Of a stretch of DNA of 64,000 nt, positions 48,800 to 60,260 are shown piece by piece. Source of the stretch: Ceriagrion tenellum. Lineage: Eukaryota; Arthropoda; Insecta; Odonata; Coenagrionidae. The notes under the pieces are model-generated. The model worked only from the letters and a program-made list of their open reading frames with translations, was not told the DNA's origin and did no database searches. The first letter of the stretch is position 1. Every line of letters starts with the position of its first letter. The position numbers and the translations under genes were made by a program. The stretch is taken from positions 119,324,430 to 119,388,429 of the forward strand of contig OY720634.1 of NCBI GenBank assembly GCA_963169105.1. Reading direction: 5' to 3'.

Positions 48800-49370
48800 A
48801 TTTTAATTACACGAAAAATATATGCAGGTATGTTTTTTCTATTCTTTGCACCTTTAGTGAAACATGGGTATGTCAGGATAGACATAAGAGTAGACTAAAC
48901 GCTGTGGGTATGAGTTATCTGAGGAGTGTTTGCGGCAAAAATAGGGTGGATAGGGCCAGGAATGAGTGGGTAAGAATGTAAAGTTGATGAATGTGGGTTA
49001 GATGCTCCATTTATGGACATCTGTGAAAGAAATGCGTTCCGTTGGTTTGGCCATGTTAAGAGAATGGATGGGAGTCAAATAACAAAACAGATATATAAGA
49101 GTGAAATGAATGGTGCGAGAGGTAGAGGTAGGTCGAGAAAGTTGTGGTTGAGGAAATTCTTAGGAATATTAGGAATCTTAAAAACAGGAGGGCGTGTATG
49201 AAGCAGTGTATGGGGGTAAATGAGGAAAATGAGGTTTTCAAGGATAGGTCAGTATGGAGGAAATTATTGTAGCAGAGTTACGTGTACAAATATGTATTTA
49301 TGAGTGAAACCTTGTGACTGTGCCTACCTCGGAAGGGAATGGCGTGATTGGTATGTATTTATGTATTATT
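48800..49370 (+). mobile_element. LINE reverse-transcriptase C-terminal fragment, family 3
   Basis: Two frames shifted by one base encode SETWVCQDRHKSRLNAVGM, then YLRSVCGKNRVDRARNEWV (48775-48981), and ICERNAFRWFGHVKRMDG, then GARGRGRSRKLW (49013-49201). The order (E-T-W, then Met-x-x-Leu-Arg, then D-R-x-R-N, then W-F-G-H-V-x-R-M, then G-R-G-R-x-R-K-x-W) is a common signature of the C-terminal region of arthropod LINE ORF2. The frame is broken by a stop and a frameshift near 48980. The tail after 49.21 kb continues as 3' UTR through GTATTTATG repeats. Confidence 0.85.
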
Positions 49371-51369
49371 TGCACCTTTCAGTTTATATTCATGTTTTTT
49401 CAACTGTTGATTCTGGTGTAGGTTTCCACATTTACCTGCTCTAAAACTTAAGTGAAAAAAGAACGGTGTCCATATTTATGACTGATGTTATTACATAACT
49501 TACAAGTGAGAGTAAAAATCATCTGCATATGCTCGAATATTATCCCTTGGACCATGCTTGTTTTCCAGACTACTGCCATGGTGTCCATACTCCACGTTTG
49601 AAGAAAATTTTAAATTCCTTAGAAGCATTTCCTCTTTTCGTATGCATCGGGTTTTCAGAATATTCTGGCTAATGAACACGGTACGAGTGGGCACTTTCAT
49701 TTAACCCTTCCAATAATCTTTCGTATTGTAATTTTTGGATTGATTGAGTTAATTCAGGCTCGAGCAAATAAACAAATTCTGAATTTACTCAGAAGCTGGC
49801 AACTTCTTGCCCTCTCATGCCTTTGATCGATGACGAACCTCGCCTCTCTCGCACGATACCTCGCTCTTTGCGGGCGTTAGTTTCATCTCCTGCAGGGTAG
49901 GTGCAGGGAGGAGGAAGCGGGTGGCGTTAGTCTTTTTGCCTCATCCTCGTTCGCGTGAAAACCGTGGAGATGGTGCTGCTGTTCATTCCTGCTCCTTTTG
50001 CGAGAGACATCGCTACTACACGGCACACAAGACTTCTCCGCGGCTCCTCTAAATCCGCAGCCGAAATCCTTCAGCCTTCCTCTCTCATACGCCCGCATAG
50101 TCTTTTGTATTCCGGCGCAAGTAATAAACCACGGCGTTAGAACGCGAGAATGGGCGGAGGAATGCACTGTCGGCAGCGATGTTTCGGGGTGGTAATTCCT
50201 TCCCCTCAGAGTCCTCAGAAACTTATGGGAGATGATGTCGTTTCCGATTCCCGAATGAAACTTCCTCTGGATATCATGGAAATTGCTTTAATAGCTAATG
50301 GCAATGTTAATAATATTTAAATCTTAATGACAATGAAGTGTAGGTCATTTCTTAATAAGCAGGTCAATAGATTGTTTTAGTACCTTCACTAACATCTAAA
50401 AAATCAACATATTAGAAGATCGGCAGCGTTAATAAATATTTTATAGTATTATTCGAATGATTGAGCCTAGAAAATATTAATACCCATAAGTACCATCGAT
50501 GTAATTTGAATAGCTACCTGTAAAACACCACTATTCAATTTTAATATGGTCATTAAGAGAGTTTTGTTTTGAAAGGCGTAAACATTTTAAATTTCACTTA
50601 TTTCCAAATAGTGTTTACGATGGAAACTATTTAGTAACAAATAAGCAATACCCCTGGTAAGGAAAAAGAGCATATTAGGAATCGACTCATAGTATGATGA
50701 CAAAATATATTTTCAATGCACTAGGATTTCATGTTTATCGAAATATGTGTGATTCATTTGAGAAAATCAGAGCTCTGTCCGGGAAATATGTCTACTCGGC
50801 TGAGGTAAGAGTTTTTGCAAAATTTACGAGATTGTTCTCTCGATCACCAAGAAAGCCTATCCTTCATTTCACTTACTACCCTGCGGGCCACAGTAATGGC
50901 GTGTATTGGATATTGTAAGGATATTAAATAAGAAAAAGGGAAAAATGAAAAAAAAGTATAGAAAAAGGGAAATGAAAATAATAAATAGCATCTTTAGCGT
51001 AGTTTCCCAGAGTCTGAAAACCGAGATGAAATCCCCAATTCACATCAAATAAAGGTGTTTATAATGAGGTGTTTTAACACCAAGCTCCTTAAATTCATGG
51101 CTGTATTTCATAATAACATTTCGTATTTATGGTTGATAATTATCTCTTACTGATGTTTGGATTTGATGGGTTTGGGATTTTATTTGTTTGAGAGAGAGAG
51201 AGAGAGAAGAGACAAATAGCGCAACGCAGAGAGATTGTTAATAAGTTACTGCAGAGCTTTTTGGAGAAAAAACATAAATAAAGTTCGTTTTTCAAAATTA
51301 TTCAGCGTTCCCTCAAGACGAGGTATTTAGTATCATTATGAAGAGAGAACTATAGTTTCCTATCGGAAA
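49371..51369. other. Non-coding stretch with CpG-bearing patch
   Basis: Overlapping ORFs at 49.88-50.20 kb lie on both strands in a GC-richer patch, with no domain. A GA run lies at about 51190-51207. Otherwise AT-rich. Confidence 0.45.
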
Positions 51370-51520
51370 TGGTCATTCAGTCTAAAGATTAGTTGACTGC
51401 AGCCCTCTACCCTTGCTTATCTAATGCTAGGTCCCTTACTTTCTGGTAGTCCTTCCTATATCCTTTCCACTTTGTTTGGTCCATGAACTAATACCTAAGT
51501 CTATAGCTGCTCTAGCTACT
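51370..51520 (-). mobile_element. LINE C-terminal fragment, family 4 (minus)
   Basis: The minus strand reads FMDQTKWKGYRKDYQK, then VRDLALDKQG, a stop, then RAAVN. The plus-strand fragment at 56.6 kb encodes the same text (VRELALDREGWRAAVN), so these are two copies of one family. Only the last few dozen codons of ORF2 remain. Confidence 0.75.
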
Positions 51521-54051
51521 TAATCTTTAGTTACCTTAAGTTTGTCATTGATATTCACGGGATACGAAAATCAAATAAAGTACAAGGTATCGGGAATTTT
51601 CAATGACTTTCATGGAAACGGAACTTCTCAGTCTCGTTTCCCCGAACCTTGCTAAATGCAGAGAATTCGGCCACCCTGGTGGGAAGTTTTGGGATCCGCA
51701 TGCCGTTCGGAATCCATCGATCAGTTGAAGGAGCCGGCGCGACCTTTGATCTTTCGAAGGGTTAGGAGGGATGCACTTGGGAATTTTCGCGGGACCTAAT
51801 TGTGGAAAGGGAAGTTTCCTCTGTGCATATTATTTGGCGTGCGGGCCATTGCAAGATAGGCGAGTATATCTTATATGAATGGTTGAATACTACGCATCGC
51901 CTCCCAAAGGCTGAACTTTACCCCAGTGGTGAGCGATGAAGTGGTGAAATGAGTTAACATCCGAACTGGTGGGTTTGGGAACGAAGTAACTACGTGATGG
52001 AAACTTTCGACCTCAACACAGTCGTCGGTTTAATAAATTACGAGTTTGGATATTCCTTCCGACTACTGAAGCCTCTCTATAATTAAGTAATCTTAACTCT
52101 AAGCTTTCCTTTCATCAATGCTTACACTGAATTGTAACGAAATTTGGCCTCCCAAGAGAGGATGACTCATGTACAGGAAGGATATGGCAGTTTCCTGGCG
52201 CATGATGAATGTGAATTTGTCACGGGATTTCCTCTGGGCCAGGGGGCCTTGCGGACAACGGCAGTGTCAGTAATTGAAATGTCGGCGGCGGCCTAACACT
52301 TGAACATGTTGAACTATTGTAATAAATTACATTCACGAGTATTGATTTAAAGACTTTTTAGGTACGGTTCCTTAAAAATGTTTAATTAAAATTCAGTAAA
52401 ATTGAAGTTTATATAACTCTTCTCTGGTATGTTTGGGAAAAAATAAAAATTTGGGTATTTTTTTTGTCTGAAATGGCTATATGATATGAATAATAGAATT
52501 TTTCAAAATTTACTTAGGTCTTATTTAAGAGCAAACGTTGTTGTAGGATAGAGGCTTCATAAAAGTACTGTTTGTGTGGCTGAAAATACGTTAGGCGGTA
52601 AAAAATTGTTTGCTTGATAGTCTCAAATATCCTGATGCACCTTAATAACCCTACCATTTGTTGTGTTAGCAGATAAAAATTGTATTGAAGGTTTATATTG
52701 CTGTAATGGCGCAAATTACGATAGCTTAAGTAGATGCCTCATTTTCATAAAACGCAGACTTCTCAATACCATTCTCTCATGCATTACCATACCTGACATT
52801 TCTGATATTTATTTCTGATACCTGATATTTATTTCAGTATTTTCTCTTCCTCATTCCAATTTGATTTGAGCAACTATGTGCCTTTTGATATTTTCCATAA
52901 CATTTCATCGATCCTTTGATTCTAAAACATATAAAGTTGTAAGAGATGGAGGGAAATGAATTGAGAGATTTTCAGACGTGGGTATTATTGGGTTTTTAAT
53001 CCCGCACCGAAAAAGCATTGTTCAGTACGTATAGTGTGTTATTGTGTATTGGCGCTGGTCGATGCTCAACTGTTGTTATTCCTTTTTATTTGGTGTACAT
53101 ATTGTTTCCTGTTTCAATAAATCCAAGCACTTCCGTTTTAACTGTCACAAGCGTGAGTCGTGTTCTTTCGCACTCCGAAAAATATCCCTTATAATCCTTA
53201 AATGTTCCAACAGGTCTTAAAATAATGAATAAGACACTGGAATAGAAGTAAAGACTAATTACATAAAGCTGGGGAGCAAAGTTGGTAACCTAAGGTAATT
53301 TGAAGGAGACAGAAAAGGTGTATATAAAGTAGGCAGGTAGAGGTGACGGGAGAAAAGATCGGAGTCGATTCAATTACCCGGTAATTGATAGAAAAAATGT
53401 ATGTTAGATGAAATGACGGTTGGTAAGTGGTGATCATATATGGAGAATGAATTGTTAAAGATCACCCATATTCAAGGAGGGAATTTGTTCATAAACTAAT
53501 AGCTTTTACCAGCAGTATATATAGTGCAATATGATGCTGACGGTCGTTAAAGAGTGATGTTAAGGCCGAGGATTAGGTTTAAAATATGACAGGACATTTG
53601 GATGGAATGAATTGGATTATCAAACATGCCCTGTCTTTGAATGCAACAACTTAAAATACAAATACCTACGGTTTCAGAACTTCACATAGAGGCATCTATT
53701 CATGAATGACTCATTCTTTACTATTCCGCTAAGGATTATAATCCTGAGTGCTTAATCCTATAATCTTGAGTGCAATTATAATTATAACTGCACTCAATAA
53801 TAGCAATACTCAACCTAGTTTAGCACGAACGCACTACCTCCTCTTCATGGAGCGTAAGTTTCTTCTCCAGTATCAACATCGTTATTCGTATCAGTAACGT
53901 TTCAATAATAATAAAATGATCTCTTTGTAAACAGCTTTTAATTTACCGTAGCAATATAGCAATTCTAGTGATGCACTGTCTGTAGGCTAACTGCAGTAGT
54001 TTCAGAATTCTTTAAAGTTTTAAAAGAAAACGGTCTAAAACAGCTCATTTT
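51521..54051. other. Non-coding stretch
   Basis: A short tandem repeat lies at about 52791-52837 (CCTGA, then ATTTATTTCTGATA, then CCTGATATTTATTTC). A quasi-palindrome lies at about 53735-53812 (ATAATCCTGAGTGC, then CTTGAGTGCAATTATAATTA). At 53.08-53.17 kb an AATAAA with GT-rich flank could be a poly-A signal from an LTR or a transcript, but I cannot define any unit around it. Confidence 0.45.
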
Positions 54052-55040
54052 GCTACATCAAAAGGCTTTTCTTATTTTTTAATGAGACGTTCACACTAAC
54101 AATAGGTGATAAGTTTACTCATTTTTTTGTTACCATGCTACGCTGTGGAAACATATCCAAACTAGCCAGAGGATGGCGCGAATGACTTTTTGACGCCGAT
54201 GTGTCCCATGTCCGAAGCTTACCCACAAAACGTATGACGGCAGAACACAATCCAAGAGCATGGTCCAATTAGATTGCCCTCTAAGCTCTCCGCCTAACTT
54301 TTAGTAGGCCCCACTTCTCCGCCGCGATGTGTCATTCTTTTGGTACGAGATAACAATAGTTACGATGAATATAAGCTTATTTAAATTTCGATAGAGGAGT
54401 CTTTCATTAATCTCGAACTGAATTGTGTCCATATTTTTTCTGTCGATCCGTGTGTCGCTTCAAAATTGAATTAAGATTTATGCCATTGATTGAAAATCTT
54501 AAAATTAGCAGTTTGGAAATAGACTGAATGAGCATTGGTATGATTTAGAGGAATCATTATGAAATAACTGAAAATTTTGGACTATGATTGTTGTAATTTT
54601 GGACAAATATCTCGCTAGGTCCGACTTTATTATGTTTAGCTAACCTTAACCGCGAGGTGACGTAGCCTCTCCGTAAACTTAATGTAAACTGAGAGATTTT
54701 TGTACCATTAATAATATAAATAATAAGGAGTTTTGTGAGCTATATCGTATTGGTTGTTAGTTGACGCATGTTTCTCGATGGTAGAATGTCTTAACTTCGG
54801 CTCTCATGCCAAGGAAATTTTTCACCAGAGGTTATAAAACTGAGCCTTTTGAGTTTTTTTTTAAATATCTATTTTCTTACTCACATTGCCCGAACGAAAT
54901 CCTCAAAATACTTACATAAAGTGAGTTTACTTTAGGAAGAGAGATAGGAGCACCTATAGTAACAAAAAATGAGTAAACTTATCACCTATTGTTAGTGTGA
55001 ACGTTTCATTAAAAAATAAGAAAAACCTTTTGGTGCAGCT
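54052..55040. mobile_element. 989-bp element with about 82-bp terminal inverted repeats
   Basis: The left end (54052-54133) and the right end (54959-55040) are inverse copies of about 82 bp. A run of 40 or so bases around TTCACACTAACAATAGGTGA, continuing to GTTTACTCATTTTTT, is identical. The left end begins CTACATCAAAAGG and the right mirrors CTGCACCAAAAGG. No ORF of note lies between them. Long TIRs without a transposase fit a non-autonomous DNA transposon; no TSD is clear. The right end lies within a duplicated segment (see 54885-55200). Confidence 0.8.
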
Positions 55041-55200
55041 AAGTTGGAAATAATCGTTTACAAATATTGTTTCCTTTAATTTAGCCCAGTATTTCGCCTA
55101 TTAGATTTAATCCCCGAACGAAATCCTCCAGAGCCTCACATAAAGTTTAAGTTGCAAATCATCATTCACAAATGTTCAGTTTCCTTTAATTTAACGATTT
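54885..55200 (+). repeat. Direct duplication split by the right TIR
   Basis: CGAACGAAATCCTC and CACATAAAG at about 55116-55145 repeat CGAACGAAATCCTC and TACATAAAG at 54890-54921. AAGTTGCAAATCAT, then TTCCTTTAATTTA at 55150-55195 repeats AAGTTGGAAATAAT, then TTCCTTTAATTTA at 55041-55083. The two halves of the first copy are separated by 54922-55040, which holds the right TIR. So the sequence reads as a tandem pair whose first copy received about 120 bp. Confidence 0.7.
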
Positions 55201-56030
55201 TGTGAAGGTCCCCGTTCTATTCCCCCGATCCGAAACACGCCGAGCGGGATGGAGGTTTCTAAGATAGGCGCTCCTATCTCCCTCCCGTCAGCGGGACGTT
55301 CCCTCGGATCGCGATATCTTCCTGGCGGGGTTTAGCAGAGCGCAGAGGGGTATACGGGTGGAACTTACATCCGCGGTCAGGAGGAGAGGAGGGAGTCGAG
55401 GAGGGGGTGGAAACTAAGGGGGGGGAGGGGACGGACGAAAAAGGAGACCTCACACGTGGAAATGCGGTCTTGTTCGGAGCGGCGGCAGATGTGCCGACGA
55501 CGGAGAGAAAGGACGCGTGCGGGATAGAAGGGAAGGAAAGGTGGGGAGAGAGAAGGCGAGTAAGGAGGTAACAAAGGAGATTTGAGTTCGCCTATTAGAT
55601 GTAGAGGGACTTTGGCGGAGAGAGATGGGAGGGGGGGGTGTGAAGGAGTGTTTTTAGGTAAAGAAAACCAGAGGCAAGGGCGCGTCGGGGGTGGCGTCGG
55701 AGCGGAGGAACGGGATGATTTCAATCGTGAGGAGAAGGGATGAAAGGGATATATATTGTGAGCCTAATCACTCAGCCCCTTTGACTCTGATTTCGGAATT
55801 GCGCCTAGAGAAGCCGAGAGAGTCGGTGGCATTCTCCCCTCCGTCTGTGTGTTATGTCTGTCTCTCTCTCACTGACTCTCTCTCCACTTTACGACCGCTC
55901 ACGAAAGTGGCTTTGAAATCCTCTTGTCCGTACCTTTTCCCGGCGCGTGGTGTTGAAGCCTCGCGTTTGAACAAAGCGCGCCGTTTCTGGGAAAAGTGGA
56001 GTAGGCTCCCTCATCTCAATTAAAGTCGCA
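55201..56030. other. G/GA-rich then CT-rich block
   Basis: The plus strand is GA-rich at about 55.38-55.72 kb and CT-rich at about 55.83-55.90 kb, with CpG. The ORFs there (115 codons minus, 110 codons plus) are low in complexity. A GGGATATATATTGTGAG near 55.75 kb recalls a TATA box, unsupported. Confidence 0.5.
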
Positions 56031-56169
56031 TTTTATTTACTCGGCGAAAGTAGTGTTTAAGTTAATGCCTAGGGAAAAGGTGAATATTTCCCTATGTAGA
56101 TTATGCATAAGCTTGACTGCTCCTCGCTGAACTTGAAGGATGAAAAGCATTTTTATATTCGTGATGGAC

Positions 56170-56270
56170 CATATTAAACAGCAATACAGAAAAGAAGAAC
56201 TAGATGGATTGGACACACCCTGAGACACAATTGATCTGTGGAGAATGTAATTGAAGGTAAAATGAAGGAG
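56170..56270 (+). mobile_element. LINE C-terminal fragment, family 4, first copy
   Basis: The plus strand encodes RTRWIGHTLRHN, a stop, then SVENVIEGKMK. The same text recurs at 56.51 kb (RRIGHTLRHN, then FVKNIIEGKME). The fragment is cut off at about 56270, where sequence shared with the interior of the 29.86-kb TIR element begins. Confidence 0.7.
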
Positions 56271-56450
56271 GGAATGGACGAATTAGTGGATGCAAAGCAA
56301 GAATATCCACCATCTGTTTGAAATATAAGCAAGTAAACCTTGAAACACATATTGGATACTTAATGCTATGGATTCTGCTCAATGTTACCATAGTTTTCAC
56401 CGAGAATGCGGATTACTATTAATTTAAATAAATAAAAAGTATATGTAAAG
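56271..56450 (+). mobile_element. Interior of the 29.86-kb TIR element
   Basis: It matches 29985-30175 in order: GGAATGGACGA/GGAATGGAAGA, AAAGCAAGAATATC, ACCATCTGTTTGAAAT, TAGTTTTCA, GAATG and TTTAAATAAATAAAAA. The terminal repeats of the family are not seen at either side. The piece sits between two copies of a LINE fragment. Confidence 0.75.
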
Positions 56451-56494
56451 ACATTAGAAATGATGAAGTGTAAAAAAGAGAAGAGGAAAGGGCC

Positions 56495-56745
56495 TTATGG
56501 AACACCATACAGAAGAGCCAGACGGATTGGACACACACTGAGGCACAATGGGTTTGTGAAGAACATAATTGAAGGTAAAATGGAGGAAAAAGTTCCCAGA
56601 GGAAGACCCAGGAATGAGTTCATGGACTAAATAAAGAGGACAGTACATAGGAAGAGATGCCAGGAGGTAAGGGAACTAGCATTAGATAGGGAAGGGTGGA
56701 GGGCTGCAGTCAACCAATCTTAGGATTGAACGACCAATGAATGAA
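56495..56745 (+). mobile_element. LINE C-terminal fragment, family 4, second copy
   Basis: The frame reads RRIGHTLRHNGFVKNIIEGK, a segment with PRGRPRNEFMD, a stop, then VRELALDREGWRAAVNQS. This is the closing part of a LINE ORF2 (I-G-H-x-L-R, then I-I-E-G-K, then R-G-R-P-R, then E-L-A-x-D-R-x-x-W-R). Stops show that it is dead. The tail ends near GAACGACCAATGAATGAA. Confidence 0.85.
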
Positions 56746-56994
56746 TTCGCGATGGTTGATAGCGGAATGACCTGCGCGGAAATACTTGTAAACGTGGATT
56801 ACGTATAAAATGTGCACCTAGCTGTCTCTGGCTGGACGCTGAAATTTCTGTCAGCATTACTGATGAAAGAAATGCTTGTTTAATCGAGTAAGGGCACAAA
56901 TGCATTTATTCATCATGAATTGAAAATTTGCGATTCATTCGCAGAATGTGTCACGGAAACGAAGGAATCGATGCGCCGAGGAAGACAGAACTAG

Positions 56995-57455
56995 TGTAAA
57001 TGACCTTGTGGTAGACTATGGAAAGGTTACATTTTTTTAAGGATTAAATTGTCTTAAAAGGTGAAATTTATCATTTTATACTGCAGGTATGCTAAAACCT
57101 TTGTGGTGTCTCGCCTGTTAATTTAATGGGCAGAAAACAGCACAGATCTATATGAGATTGCGAACCATTTGGTCGTTTTCACGCATGGCTTTTTCGGATT
57201 ATTCAAGTATCGGACGGAGGTCGATACTAAGACTAAGAGCTAGTAAGCTAGTTGACATGACTTTGTGGAAGGTTATGGAAAGAATAAGTTTGTAAACTGC
57301 GAACTTTATCATTTTATACCGCAGGTATGCTTAAGGCTTTGTAGTGTCTCGTCTGATAATTAAAGAAGCAAAAAAAGTGCAAAATGATACGGGATTTTGA
57401 ACCATTTGGTCGTTTTTAAGCATGGCTTTTTCAGATCATTCAGAAGATATCGGTG
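56995..57455 (+). repeat. Tandem duplication, unit about 240 bp
   Basis: Copy 1 (about 56995-57220) and copy 2 (about 57250-57455) share TGAC-TTGTGG, TATGGAAAG, TTATCATTTTATAC, GCAGGTATGCT, GTGTCTCG, GAACCATTTGGTCGTTTT and GCATGGCTTTTTC, in order. The offset is 257 bp at the start and about 237 bp later, because of an indel. No coding frame. Confidence 0.85.
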
Positions 57456-58189
57456 AGTTTTTTTTCATTTTAAAGTACTTTTCAATTTGACTCCACGTTT
57501 TAAAATTTGATTGTTTCCTCAGCTCATATTCTGATTGCTAAGCTCGTTCTCATTCCTCAGCCGTTCATCTTCTTCCTTTTTAACTGGGATAATTTCGGGT
57601 TGAGCCCTCCCTTTCAAAGAACTCAATTGTTTGGCGCTTCGTTCAGTTTCTGCAAAACGGCATAAATTGAATACACTCATTAGCGGGATACCATCCTTAA
57701 GTGAATACCTAACTTCCCTAATGTAATGAACTTTTGCTCAGTCCCCGGGAGGCCGTGAAACGTAGCTTATCAAGCTCGGGGCCATTTGCGAGAGTAGGTA
57801 GGTAGGTAACGCAACTCGTATACTCTTAGATTCCCCCCCCCCCACACACCCCCGCTTCAAGATGAATCCAACTCGGAAGAGAGAGAGAGAGAGAGGGATC
57901 GGCGCTTTCATTTAAGATTGCGTTGCTCGAGGGTGGCGCCGAGTGGGAGGACGGTGAACGAGCCAACGCCTAAGGCTCCAAACCCCCGAAGCAAGGTTAA
58001 CATAAACAGAGAGTATGAATGAACTCTTCAAATTTTCAAGGAGGAAGACGTGAAAACATCCTGACGGTCTTATATGAGAAGGTATATTTTGCGTCGTTTC
58101 TTCTACAGTTTCCGTTATAAAAAATTCTTCGCGATTTTTGTCATAGTCGTATTTTTATAAGATTTATATCGCTATCATCAACTGGTATT
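57456..58189. other. Non-coding stretch with poly-C and GA runs
   Basis: A C run lies at about 57833-57843 with ACACACC after it, and a GA run at about 57881-57895. No gene is recognised. Confidence 0.5.
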
Positions 58190-58640
58190 CTACCTACTGG
58201 CAGGACTCAAACACCAAAGCTGTCTCCAATTCGACCTGTTCCGGGCCTCTTCCTTGGTTTCCTGGTAACTTCTTTCCACTTTCACTTCCTCTTCTCTTTT
58301 CTCCCTCCACTGTTCCCTCGACTGCTGTATTTAAAATATCCTTCCCTCTTAAAATATGTCCGATCCAGTTTCCCTTTCTCTCCTGCATTGCTTTCAGTAG
58401 TGGTTATTTCTCCCTATCTCTTACCAGCACCTCCTCATTTCTTACTCTATCCACCCATTTCACTCTCTCTTGCCTCATCTACAGCCACATCTCAATAGCA
58501 TTAATCCTATCCTCCTCTCTTCTTCCCAAGGCCCACGTTTCATATCCATACAACACATCACTCCGCACGTAACATTTCACCTGTCTCTTCCTCAGTTCTA
58601 GGTCCATACCGCTGCACAACACATTTCTCTTCTAACGATT
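58190..58640 (-). mobile_element. LINE reverse-transcriptase C-terminal fragment, family 2 (minus)
   Basis: On the minus strand the order is CYVRSDVLYGYETWALG, then INAIEMWL with a stop, WVDRVRNEEVLV, then MQERKGNWIGHILRGKD and AVEGTVEGEKRRG (ORF 58194-58388). The Y-G-x-E-T-W, M-W, V-R-N-E-E and W-I-G-H-I-L-R-G blocks match the family seen at 40695-40877 in the overlapping part. A stop and indels break the frame. Confidence 0.85.
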
Positions 58641-59439
58641 TATACATATATGGCGGTCAAAATTCTTAGGAAAAAATATCATATCGAAAATACTTCTGGA
58701 TGAAACGAGAGACTTATATTGCTCCCATATGCCTCTGATCTTGTATATTTACGTCGATGGTAGTAGCCCATGCTAGCTATCTTTCTTTTCTGAAGCTGTA
58801 TGAAAAAATAGCGCTCGCGGGCCTTCGGCCTTTCATTTTTGATCAACGAAATCATTAATTTCAGATACTCTCTGCTCTGCTGCTCCCGTTTCACAAGTTC
58901 ACGCCGGTAATTCTTCATCCTCCTTTAACTAAAACTCCCATTCAATATCCAGCCTTGTTGAATTTATTTACCATCTTTTATCATTTATCTCACAAAAATT
59001 TGCCTTTAGAAAAAGTTATGCATGTTTTTTCCCCTGCTTCCTCTGATCGAATTTAATAGCCTTGTCTCGAGATATGATCCGTGTTGGATGTACTAGTATT
59101 TCTATTCCTTGTTAAGAGGTTCAGTGATACTAATTTATCACTTGAGATAATTTTTGCTTGCTATGATAAGAGAGTTTCCTAACTTGTATTGCCACTTATT
59201 TGCTCGAAACCAATGGATGAAGTGATGTCTAGTTGCTCTTGTTTATGTGGAAATTATGGCGAAATATTCGCGTAGCTTCCTCGGCGTATCCAATTGGTCG
59301 CACTGAAGGATCTTTTAGAGATCCGATATCAGGTGCGATAAAATCCTTGCCTGAAACGATTATCTGCTACTCTAGACTGGGAATGTTTGCTGTTCAAACT
59401 CATTATATAATAATGCGCCGTATAACGGAAAGCCTCTAT
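58641..59439. other. Non-coding stretch, nothing recognised
   Basis: A 79-codon ORF on the minus strand (58679-58918) and an 82-codon ORF on the plus strand (59233-59481) have no motif. Confidence 0.45.
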
Positions 59440-59535
59440 CCCAAGAGATACACATCATCCATGTCCGGGATTCGAACCTGAGTACTTCGGTTATTTAGGC
59501 CGATGTGTTACACATAATCTTCACAGACAGCGAAG
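59440..59535 (-). mobile_element. tRNA-like SINE head (minus)
   Basis: On the minus strand a box B-like GGTTCGAATCCCGGACA lies at about 59463-59479, preceded by GTAACACATCGGCC at about 59496-59509, which fits a box A. The distance suits a tRNA. A LINE tail starts immediately beyond (59540). A degenerate tRNA pseudogene is possible. Confidence 0.4.
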
Positions 59536-59539
59536 CCGT

Positions 59540-59720
59540 TCTACATCTACTTTGGCATCTACGTCTACATCTACATCGACGAAATACTGTGCAAGCCACC
59601 ACTAGGGTGTGTGGCACGGGGGTGATTCCACACCAGGCATGCAGCACTCATCCCAGTTGAAATCATAACCGTGCCCGTTCCCAAGGATGCCAGGTGCGGG
59701 CCAAAAGCAGTCAGGATAAC
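59540..59720 (-). mobile_element. LINE 3' tail, family 1 relative (minus)
   Basis: Read on the minus strand it ends in tandem GATGTA units (plus: CATCTACGTCTACATCTACA), preceded by a block whose plus strand is TGCAAGCCACCACTAGGGTG, then TGTGGCAC. The pattern is close to the family 1 end (AGCCGCCGCA..., CCCTG) but forms a distinct subfamily, with a second copy at 60156. Confidence 0.7.
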
Positions 59721-60155
59721 AGTGCGCAGTAAGACCAGAAATTAGGAGAGTGATTGGTAGAATAACATGCAACCATGCAGTACACTACGCGAGAGACAAC
59801 TATTGGTTAATATAATTTATGCGACAGAGAAATAGCAATACAAGGTACTAAATCATGCAAGAGTATACCATGCTGGAGATTACATGCGAAGTTAGTAGCT
59901 AATAACATTGTTAAGATATTTAGCACTGCTGCAAAAACCTATTTTACCTAGTCAGAGTCAAAGAATTCTAGAACTTATCCATCGCAACTATTATGGTCCT
60001 TTATTGTGCGTGGAAAAATGTGACATTTAAAATCTATCGGGTCTGGAGTTTATTTCCTAAATCATATGCCAGTGATCGTGTCTACCACAATGGTTTGTTT
60101 CTTGCAAAATATGTTGAACGTTCGGCAAAAAATAAAAATAGCATCGATATAAATA

Positions 60156-60260
60156 GCATCTACATCTACGAAATACCGTGCAAGCCACCACTAGGGTATG
60201 TAGCTCGGGGTGATTCCACACCAAGCATATAGCACCCATCCCAGTTTAAATCGGAACCGC
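60156..60260 (-). mobile_element. LINE 3' tail, same subfamily, second copy (minus)
   Basis: It repeats 59565-59680: CTACATCTACGAAATAC, GTGCAAGCCACCACTAGGGT, GGGGTGATTCCACACCAAGC/AGGC, AGCAC-CATCCCAGTT. The two copies lie about 600 bp apart in the same orientation. Confidence 0.75.

Noticed and set aside
55377..56023. ORFs of 115 and 110 codons in the GA/CT-rich block
   Set aside because: Composition artefacts on opposite strands without a domain.
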